64,000 nt of DNA. Origin: Lota lota. Lineage: Eukaryota > Chordata > Actinopteri > Gadiformes > Lotidae. The stretch lies in the NCBI GenBank assembly GCA_026745465.1, contig JACYXH010000205.1:628001-692000 (forward strand), written 5' to 3'. Below, one piece after another: positions 48,773 through 59,400 of this stretch. The notes under the pieces were generated by a model that saw only the letters and a list, made by a program, of their open reading frames with translations, was not told where the DNA came from and did not search any database. Made by a program: the position numbers and the translations under genes. Every line of letters starts with the position of its first letter. Position 1 is the first letter of the stretch.

Positions 48773-49722
48773 GAGTGTGTAACATCAAATGATAATCCAT
48801 GTGTGCAACTTTCGACACTGCGGAATAACTTCTTTCATTCATGCATTCTCTTTGATGGCTTGTGTCCATCAATTTTAAACGTCCCCCTCCATCTTTGCAC
48901 TTCCACTCTGTCCTGTGTTGTATTATTCATGTGTGTTATGCGTTAACAACCCAAACGTTCCCTGCTCCATCTAATTAGGGATTTCAATCTAGGTGTATAC
49001 ACATGGATAGTATATCCTTAAGGAAAAATAATTTACAGCGACACAAATTATATCTGAACTATCAGGCTCCGGTCGAATAGTCAAACAAATTGCGTCCTGT
49101 GTCCTCTCCTAACCACTTTTCCTTGACCTCGATGGAAATTAGGTCATGGAAAGATGTGAAGGAGAAAGATGTGAAGGACAAACGTAGTGCTCAGAGAATC
49201 CTACTGCACTTACACAAGGCTTTGTGCGACAGCAGATGTTATGGACGTGGGTCTGCTGTGGTGAAACAACTATGTTCCCAAGACGGACTACTAAATGTGC
49301 ATCTTATATGCTTTGCCCCGTGCATTATTACTGTGTTGTTTCATGCAGGCTATGTAAACGTGGACAACCCGGTAAAATATATTACTTCATTACAAGGTTG
49401 GAATAGAAATAGAAAAAGGACTGTAGACTACCAGTCACAAAAGTGAAATGAAATGGTCATCACATTAAGAATAGTTTCTCACGCTCACCGACATGAATCC
49501 AAATTAGTATGATTGTATGAAAATAACTGCGATCGTGCAGCCGAACATTTCCTTAGCATTCAAACAGCTCTTATCATAGCTGCCACTTAGATACTTCCGG
49601 GTCACTCCGTTTGGAACCTTTCTAAGCAATAAAGACTATTCAACCCCAGCCTCACTCTCTGTCTGCTTTTCTATCTATCCATCGGAATAATTTGAAACAG
49701 CTTGTTGTTGGAAAGAAATTGG

Positions 49723-49728
49723 TTTATT
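49723..49728 (-). promoter_or_regulatory. mlip: candidate poly(A) signal of mlip
   Basis: The minus strand reads AATAAA about 230 bp beyond the terminal-exon stop codon. It lies outside the tandem duplication, so only the distal copy of the last exon has it nearby. Confidence 0.35.
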
Positions 49729-49955
49729 CAAAGAACCTTTCACTCATTGTTTGATAAATGTGAATTGCGCGTGAACTGCGCGTTGATATATATTACCTTC
49801 CACATACGAAGCGCCATTAACCTTTAACAGTGCCACCCATCTGCCTTTTTTTTATATTACTCATCTGCACAATATTCATATAACTGTATTGTCTCATATA
49901 CAAACAGCCATTACAAATGTGTAATAATGTGTACAGCCGTGTGGTTAATGTTTTT

Positions 49956-50192
49956 TTAAATACGGGTCACGGAATCTTCCGGAAGCACTTCAGCACAACT
50001 GAAAGTGGTTGAAGCTCCTTGCCAAGATGCGGGTTTGACCGGATGAGGGCTGCGGCCCTCAGACTCCATAATGAGCAGGGCAGACGCTGAAGTCATTCTC
50101 GCGTCTTCAAGGCACCCTCCTTCATTCACCATTTGGCTTTTTGAACCCAAACTACCATCTTCCTTGTTCCGGTCGAGTGTCATAAGCTCTGA
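49956..50192 (-). CDS. mlip: mlip terminal exon, distal duplicate
   Basis: 79 codons in phase 0 including the stop, starting [13 protein letters not shown] and ending [11 protein letters not shown], after a good acceptor (TTTCCATTTCAG). It encodes the same protein as the proximal copy. A transcript from mlip reaches the proximal copy first, so this one would be used only by exon skipping, or retained as 3' UTR. Confidence 0.75.
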   Translation of the reverse strand, partial: SELMTLDRNKEDGSLGSKSQMVNEGGCLEDARMTSASALLIMESEGRSPHPVKPASWQGASTTFSCAEVLPEDSVTRI

Positions 50193-50560
50193 CTGAAATG
50201 GAAACAGAAGAGTTTGAGATGAATTTGTTAAACATGATTTTACATTACATTCTCATTCACTCAATAAATATTCTTTACAGAAAAGTTTCATTGAGGAAGC
50301 TTTGATGGTGCCACTCAAACAAACGCAGTGGAAAAAATTGGAGCATGATTTTGAGCTGGTTGATTCATAAGTACGTTTAATAACAGGTTATTTTTTAAAG
50401 TTCATTGAGAATATGAAAAGGCTTATGTAGGAGGAATGAGTTGGCTTGTGCAATATGTGGCAGGGGTGGCCTTCTGGCTTTGTTCTCTCACAGTGGCAGA
50501 AAACAAGACAAAACTTGTCAGAAAAACAATCAACGGAGATAATTACGATGAGTGGGGTTA

Positions 50561-50599
<39 letters not shown>

Positions 50600-53380
50600 C
50601 ATGCGTGTGTGTGTGTGCGTGTGTGCTTGTGTGTGAATCGACAGTATAAGTGGGAAATCGTGTCAGAGAGAGCCGCATACAAACCGTAATAGGAAGCCTA
50701 TACCTCTCACATTATACGCTAACACACTGAAGACGCGAACCAGATACAAAAGCTCAAGTACCTATGTGTGTGTTTGTGTAGAACTGTCTTCCATCCTAGC
50801 TGATGCTGTAGCTCATGTCAGACGGTTCACTGAGACTCCGTGCTGAATCCATGACAGCCCTGCTGCTGCTGTAAGAGCTGTGTGTACCACTAACATGCGC
50901 CGCGTGCGGAACACCTCAAGCTAACCTTTTGAACACTGACATGTCAACAAGAGCATTTCTGTGTTTACACTGTTAGCGCTGCGGGAGTTTAAAACAGTGG
51001 ATTCCAGGTTTCCCTCTGAGTGATAAGAATTCCCTGAACAATGAAAACGGTGCAACAAAGATTTTTTTTTAACAGTTCTCGTCTAGACTATGAAAATGTT
51101 TATCAGTAATGTATAACAAAATTAAAAAGCCTCTGAAATGTAAAAATAAAAGTTACATATACATTCCTAAAACACATTTTAGGAATGTATCTGTGTTATT
51201 AAGGAGTTGCCAAAATAGAAACATACTTAATGCATGGTGAGCTACGATAGTATTGAATCATTCATTCAACACCGCATGGCATCTCAGGGCTGGAACAGAT
51301 TCTGTTTCTATATTCACTGAAACATAAATGAGAGTTCAACTCATTCATGTTTTTGAGTAGAACAGAGAAACAACGCCACTCAGGAAGTTGTACCCTGATC
51401 AGCTGGCTGTTCCCTTGCATGGTCGACAACCCCATCGGTGTATGAACGTGTGAACGTGAGGCACTAATTGTAAAGTGCTTTGAGTACCCACGTGCTAGGT
51501 AAGAGAGGTATAAATGCAGACTAACTCCATATATTTACGCATTATGTTCCTAACTGCACTACTTGTATATAGGGCCAATGCAGTGCAATTTCAATTTCCG
51601 CAAACGTGCAATATCCAGAAGTGCAATATCTAGGTTGCTATCGTATTGTTTTATTCATTTTATATCTTACAGATACAGGATAGCGTTTTATATCGTATTC
51701 TTTTATAGGTTACACCAAAGACTTTCCATTTGTCAAATTGCTTCTTACATTAGTCTAGGTTGAACTTTGCTCCGTTAGTATTGCTACTCAATTGCTACCG
51801 CACTTCGGCTTTGCGGGCTTGGGGCGGGGCCATGATCTCTACAGCTGCCGAGGCATGTTCCCGCTCCAGGAAGAAACGGCCTGGTAGTCACGGTGTGTCA
51901 GGGCCTTGCCTATTTGATCTGTTCTTGCAGCGGGAAGCCCAGATATGGCCATTGCGTCTAGGTTTCGACATGCAGTCCTGGACTAGTCGGGCAATGATTC
52001 ATTGAAAATCCCTTTATTAGTTTGAGCATAAACTTGCGAGCCTTTGCGATAGCTACAATGCGGACACCTGCTACACTGTAAAAGAAACAAAGCAATTTGT
52101 AGAGCTAACTAATAGTAATAATGTTTAATCATGTTAGCTCAGCTGATAATGTTAAATAATATAGTGCTTGGTTGTCGTTTTAATTTGCATTGTTGAAGGC
52201 ATCTCTCAAAGTATATTTCCAGCCATTCATTTTTGTTACATTTGTTTAAACAAGCCCTTTTTGCATGACAAAATTGCCTTCTGTGTGATGGAATTTAGCC
52301 ATCCTGGTCCGTGGTGGATTCTTGAAAGCATGCCTGGGTAGTGTTTGCCCTCTGAGCTGTCCCTTTTAGCTTATCCATCTCAGCCTGCAGACAGGCGAGC
52401 CTGGCATAACCAGCTTTGTTCAACTAATATAATATTGCCTTTTATATTTTTTTTCATAGAGTTCACACTTAAGGATTCACAAAACACTACCAAGAATGTT
52501 TAAATTATGCTAAGCAGTGTTTTTCAGAGTCAGGACTTTTCACACACTCACAGCTCACCCTAAAACATGTCGGGTAAAAAGTTATTCTCATCCACCTGCC
52601 CCAAGCGGACATGTCAAGAATAAGTAACATGGGAACCTTTTGCTGTTTGTCTTGAAAATCTGGAAAATAGCGTGCACAATCATCTGCACAATATTCATAT
52701 AACTGTATTGTCTCATATACAAACAGCCATTACAAATGTGTAATAATGTGTACAGCCGTGTGGTTAATGTTTTTTTAAATACGGGTCACGGAATCTTCCG
52801 GAAGCACTTCAGCACAACTGAAAGTGGTTGAAGCTCCTTGCCAAGATGCGGGTTTGACCGGATGAGGGCTGCGGCCCTCAGACTCCATAATGAGCAGGGC
52901 AGACGCTGAAGTCATTCTCGCGTCTTCAAGGCACCCTCCTTCATTCACCATTTGGCTTTTTGAACCCAAACTACCATCTTCCTTGTTCCGGTCGAGTGTC
53001 ATAAGCTCTGACTGAAATGGAAACAGAAGAGTTTGAGATGAATTTGTTAAACATGATTTTACATTACATTCTCATTCACTCAATAAATATTCTTTACCGA
53101 AAAGTTTCATTGAGGAAGCTTTGATGGTGCCACTCAAACAAACGCAGTGGAAAAAATTGGAGCATGATTTTGAGCTGGTTGATTCATAAGTATGTTTAAT
53201 AACAGGTTATTTTTTAAAGTTCATTGAGAATATGAAAAGGCTTATGTAGGAGGAATGAGTTGGCTTGTGCAATATGTGGCAGGGGTGGCCTTCTGGCTTT
53301 GTTCTCTCACAGTGGCAGAAAACAAGACAAAACTTGTCAGAAAAACAATCAACGGAGATAATTACGATGAGTGGGGTTAG

Positions 53381-53421
<41 letters not shown>

Positions 53422-56400
53422 GCATGCGTGTGTGTGTGTGCGTGTGTGCTTGTGTGTGAATCGACAGTATAAGTGGGAAATCGTGTCAGAGAGAGCCGCA
53501 TACAAACCGTAATAGGAAGCCTATACCTCTCACATTATACGCTAACACACTGAAGACGCGAACCAGATACAAAAGCTCAAGTACCTATGTGTGTGTTTGT
53601 GTAGAACTGTCTTCCATCCTAGCTGATGCTGTAGCTCATGTCAGACGGTTCACTGAGACTCCGTGCTGAATCCATGACAGCCCTGCTGCTGCTGTAAGAG
53701 CTGTGTGTACCACTAACATGCGCCGCGTGCGGAACACCTCAAGCTAACCTTTTGAACACTGACATGTCAACAAGAGCATTTCTGTGTTTACACTGTTAGC
53801 GCTGCGGGAGTTTAAAACAGTGGATTCCAGGTTTCCCTCTGAGTGATAAGAATTCCCTGAACAATGAAAACGGTGCAACAAAGATTTTTTTTTAACAGTT
53901 CTCGTCTAGACTATGAAAATGTTTATCAGTAATGTATAACAAAATTAAAAAGCCTCTGAAATGTAAAAATAAAAGTTACATATACATTCCTAAAACACAT
54001 TTTAGGAATGTATCTGTGTTATTAAGGAGTTGCCAAAATAGAAACATACTTAATGCATGGTGAGCTACGATAGTATTGAATCATTAATTCAACACCGCAT
54101 GGCATCTCAGGGCTGGAACAGATTCTGTTTCTATATTCACTGAAACATAAATGAGAGTTCAACTCATTCATGTTTTTGAGTAGAACAGAGAAACAACGCC
54201 ACTCAGGAAGTTGTATCCTGATCAGCTGGCTGTTCCCTTGCATGGTCGACAACCCCATCGGTGTATGAACGTGTGAACGTGAGGCACTAATTGTAAAGTG
54301 CTTTGAGTACCCACGTGCTAGGTAAGAGAGGTATAAATGCAGACTAACTCCATATATTTACGCATTATGTTCCTAACTGCACTACTTGTATATAGGGCCA
54401 ATGCAGTGCAATTTCAATTTCCGCAAACGTGCAATATCCAGAAGTGCAATATCTAGGTTGCTATCGTATTGTTTTATTCATTTTATATCTTACAGATATA
54501 GGATAGGGTTTTATATCGTATTCTTTTATAGGTTACAGCAAAGACTTTCCATTTGTCAAATTGCTTCTTACATTAGTCTAGGTTGAACTTTGCTCCATTA
54601 GTATTGCTACTCAATTGCTACCGCACTTCGGCTTTGCGGGCTTGGTGCGGGGCCATGATCTCTACAGCTGCCGAGGCATGTTCCCGCTCCAGGAAGAAAC
54701 GGCCTGGTAGTCACGGTGTGTCAGGGCCTTGCCTATTTGATCTGTTCTTGCAGCGGGAAGCCCAGATATGGCCATTGCGTCTAGGTTTCGACATGCAGTC
54801 CTGGACTAGTCGGGCAATGATTCATTGAAAATCCCTTTATTAGTTTGAGCATAAACTTGCGAGCCTTTGCGATAGCTACAATGCGGACACCTGCTACACT
54901 GTAAAAGAAACAAAGCAATTTGTAGAGCTAACTAATACTAATAATGTTTAATCATGTTAGCTCAGCTGATAATGTTGAATAATATAGTGCTTGGTTGTCG
55001 TTTTAATTTGCATTGTTGAAGGCATCTCTCAAAGTATATTTCCAGCCATTCATTTTTGTTCCATTTGTTTAAACAAGCCCTTTTTGCATGACAAAATTGC
55101 CTTCTGTGTGATGGAATTTAGCCATCCTGGTCCGTGGTGGATTCTTGAAAGCATGCCTGGGTAGTGTTTGCCCTCTGAGCTGTTCCTTTTAGCTTATCCA
55201 TCTCAGCCTGCAGACAGGCGAGCCTGGCATAACCAGCTTTGTTCAACTAATATAATATTGCCTTTTATATTTTTTTTCATAGAGTTCACACTTAAGGATT
55301 CACAAAACACTACCAAGAATGTTTAAATTATGCTAAGCAGTGTTTTTCAGAGTCAGGACTTTTCACACACTCACAGCTCACCCTAAAACATGTCGGGTAA
55401 AAAGTTATTCTCATCCACCTGCCCCAAGCGGACATGTCAAGAATAAGTAACATGGGAACCTTTTGCTGTTTGTCTTGAAAATCTGCAAAATAGGCATCTC
55501 TATGAATATGTGAGTGAGTGACTGAGATAAGATAGACTGCAGACGAGACAGAGAGAGTGACAGATGGACAGACTGGCAGACATCCATCAAGATGATCAGA
55601 CAGTCAGAAAGACAGGACAGAGACAGACAGAGGGTGACAGACCGACAGCCAGACTGACGGCCTGTGACTGACAGATCAGTCCTACCGTAGAGCTTCGGGC
55701 TGCGGGCGTGTCCACCAGATAGCGTGCGAAGGGGTTACATTGGTTTCCTCCATAGTCTTCCACTTGCAGCCTCGGAATGGCAATCATAGGTCGAATTACT
55801 CCAGGTTTAGTCTAGAAGAAATGAATAAATGCATGAGAACTTAGAAGTTAGTTCAGTGTGTTGTTGTGGTCTGAGATTGCAGTTCACTACTGTTGACACA
55901 GAGCAGAAATGAAAGATGTGAAATCGATTTGGCACCTGGGTTTCTGCAGGCATTCTTTCCAGGGAAGATGGCGGCGGGCTGCTTACAGTCGCCTGAGGAC
56001 ACAAGCAGGTTTACCAGAACATAATGCCCTTCATAACGTCTCCCATGGCATTCGGTTACATTTGTCAGGTATAACTATTTACCCTGAATTGAATTACACA
56101 TGTATCAAAAATGCTGTGTGAAAGAGAATTTGCTATCTGCTCCAGTTGGAGTGTCTCCAGAGATGCAGAGATCCAGAGTGTCATGTTTTGGGATGGATAT
56201 CGAGTTGGCAGGTTGACAGTTTCTGTTAATTCTATGTGTGTACTTGAAGCAAATAACAGAAAGGCTCACATATTTAGTCTCTCGCCCCATTGGCCTTCCT
56301 AAAAAGACAGGAGGAGAATGGGAAAGCCATCCGTAGTGAAGAAAGACTTAACATCCTTCAACCACCTACATCCTTCAGTGCGCACGTAGCCTTGTTCAAT

Positions 56401-59400
56401 TTCCTATCTCTACCTCATCACTCATTGTTCATGGTTCGTTACTGATGAGGATAACTAATGTATTATCTATCTGCTGTCCTTTTAGAATAATATCTACATT
56501 TACCCATTCACAGGCCAAGGTCTTCGAAGGAAAGTAAATCATACACACACACAAATAATATATCTATATCTATATTTATATAGATAGATATATCCAGATA
56601 TATACACATATATATATATATACACAAAAACATGCATTTTCTTTTATTTGTACAAATACTGGTTATCATTCTGTCAGCAACAATGAAGCCTATCACACAA
56701 CAAATGCCATTTTTGGGAGATATGTATTGATGTTCACCATTTCCTTTTGCATTGCATTATGCATCAAGAATAAATGTATAAATATATTTGAATGCAAAAC
56801 ATTTTTCTTCTTCACAATAATTTATAATTGGTTTGTTTAAAAAAAATATGAATTATATTTTAAATTGTTATATTGTGTTTACTGCCAATGGAGCTCTTTC
56901 ACTTAAAGCATACCATTAATATAACCATCATCTGCTAATTCCTGAGGTTGAAGGAAATCCTTTTATTTGACGATTTTAAACAAAAGACATTTCATTGACA
57001 TAATTAAAGAAACAAGACGTGTATGTAAAGTGTACGTGGAATTAAAGAATACTGCTCAGTCCTTTTCCTTTTGATATGCGTGTGGATAACTTCAGAGCAG
57101 GCTGTTTTAGACACAAGCTGTGTTCCCACTATGTCACAGTGTAACTTCAGTTGTGGCCTTTCAACAGTTATGAGATGATTCTGGACCCAACCCTGAACCT
57201 GTTATCTCCCATCAAGAGTTCAAAGTGTTGGATTCCGTACCTTCGGACCTGTGACCGGGTGACTGGACTCTCCGGACGGCTGAACCAAGAATGAGGACAC
57301 CATACTCTTAACGGTCAGAAAATGTAAACCATCAAATGAGTCATTGTTAAGTGTACACTTTGTCAACACATACAGAGTTCTACCACACGGAGGTCGCTCA
57401 CTTTGGGTATGCCGTCTTCCAGGATCTTATCAATGACTGCATACAGCTCCTCGGACTCCTGTCTGAGCTGGGCAGGTGAGCACATCTGGGAGGGAAGAGA
57501 GGAGGGAATGGGGATGTTAGAGTGGAGAGAGTTGTCGTGCGAGGGTGGTTTCTTCCAGGTCTAGGAGTCTATAACTGTGTTTAGAGTCAAGTCAAATATA
57601 GCCCTTAATCACAGTTACGGTCTCACAGCCCCACATTATACGATACCCCCACTAACCCTAAGCCCTCTAAAGGGCAAGGGAAAAAAGACTCCTGCAAACC
57701 CAGAGGGAAGAAACCTTGAGAAGGGAGGAACACAGAGGAGATATAAGGATATTTCCTTCCAGGGACAACCAGAAGAGCAATATGTGGCAAGTTATACAAT
57801 GACATACAATGGTAGCAAAAAGGATTAGCAACGACAAAAGAAAGCAAAAAAGGTTATGTGAACACTATTAGAAAGAATGGTTGACTAGAATTGGTTGAAT
57901 CATATTTAGCATTAAATATTAGTAATGGGGACTATTTAGTCATTTATCAGATGCTTGTATCAAAAGGGACTTACAGTGAATTCAGATACATGTGGAACAG
58001 GGATTTGAGAATCTTGCTCCAGGGGAATGGGTCACTGGGGAACTCAGAACCGCTCAGCAGGGAGTCCAACACCCTGGGCCATGACACTATCCTACCCGCC
58101 TCCATTAAGTAATGAAGGGTTGCTAATGTGATGATTGAACATCGCGCTTCAGGAATTACCTTGGCATGTGGGTCCTCCACACCTCCAGTCCCACTTGGAT
58201 CGTCCACTCGCTCCACCTGCTTGTCTATCACCTGCCAACACAAAGGGTCAATTCAAACCCCAGGGAATTAATTACTATAGTAGTCTAGGTTTACATTAGA
58301 TTATAATGTAATGGTATTCAGTTACAAATATAATGGCTGGCTCTAACTGAATCATACTGCTGTAAAACTAGAACAGACCCTGTATCAATGATCAAAGATC
58401 TTCTCCTGGGATAGGATTTCTCATTAACTTTTTACTCCTTTATAAACAAAATCATACATCAGGATACATTTGTAAATTATCATTTAATAAAATAATAATA
58501 ACGTCATTTATGTTTTATGCATCCTGACACAATTTTTTTTTATGTTTCAGTACATATTAAGTAATAACAAGCTTAGTTCACCTGCTGATCCAACAATAAG
58601 GTATTTGTGGGGATCGCAGCCAGAGACTTGTAACTTGACTTTATCTTGTGTGGCTGTGGTTCAACAAGGGAACAGAAGGGAATAGATATTAGTTGGGGTT
58701 AGCGGTGTTCTTTGAACTGAAACAGCGGCTTGGTTGGGGCTTCTATGTCTATTTGGAGGTCAAACTGCAAGCAGCCGCATCTATAATTTTCTGAATAAAA
58801 ATTAAAAAAAAACAAGCAAGCTCACTGCAATCGATGTTCAAATTAGCATTGGGTGTTTCTGTGGTGTGGGTAAATGAGTGGGTTCCCGCTGGTTTCCGTT
58901 TGAAGCTGGTGTTCTGGATTGCAAAGTTCTAAGAGTTAACTCCATGTCATAAAAAAGGGCCACTTGTCATGTTTCTTTCTCCCCATATGTCACACAGACC
59001 TTTTAAATTTGTAAAATAATTTCAGACTTCTTTAGAAAGAAGCTTCTACTTTGATTCCGGTTCGCTTTATAGTTGGCTTTGGGCTTTGTTGAAACGCTGC
59101 AAACTTTAGTTTCAAGACGCTTCCTCAGCCATGGACGTACACAGCAAAATCCCTTATATATACCGCGGTGAAGGAAAATAGTTCAAGGGAACATTGATAT
59201 GAAAAGGAATGAATGTGGGTCTTTATCAAGACGGAGCAGATCACTCAAAACCTGTTAGAAACACACACGCACAGAGAGAGAGAGCGTCAGAGCATTGACT
59301 TGACAGGCAGAAGTCATGCAACCGGCAAACACAAACTATAGCTACCTTTCTCTTTTTACCCTCCCTGTAAGTGCATTCTGACCTCCCACTGCCTGGTCTC

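Larger units (their letters stand above)
46379..49860. other. intergenic DNA between retrotransposon and mlip
   Basis: No coding exon is seen. It holds an interrupted TG tract (47330-47550), a perfect 18-bp-arm hairpin (47937-47979), a CA tract (48719-48772) and, near the right edge, the mlip 3' UTR with a candidate poly(A) signal. Confidence 0.6.
49861..52670. repeat. tandem duplication, left copy
   Basis: 2810 bp that recurs in direct orientation at 52680-55493. The offset is 2819 bp before the internal GT repeat and 2823 bp after it. About 14 single-base differences are visible over 2.8 kb. It contains a complete terminal mlip exon, a GT repeat (about 50560-50635), a small hairpin (51159-51190) and a segment like a dispersed fish repeat (about 51410-51530, with GTAAAGTGCTTTGAGTAC). 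Confidence 0.95.
52680..55493. repeat. tandem duplication, right copy
   Basis: 2814 bp, direct repeat of 49861-52670, separated from it by 9 bp (CGTGCACAA). Similarity ends at ATAG (55493), after which the mlip intron continues as unique sequence. This copy carries the proximal terminal exon and a GT repeat 4 bp longer. Confidence 0.95.

Noticed and set aside
51760..52005. 81-codon frame present in both duplicates (also 54583-54828)
   Set aside because: Its conservation is only due to the recent duplication. No homology recognised, no splice context.
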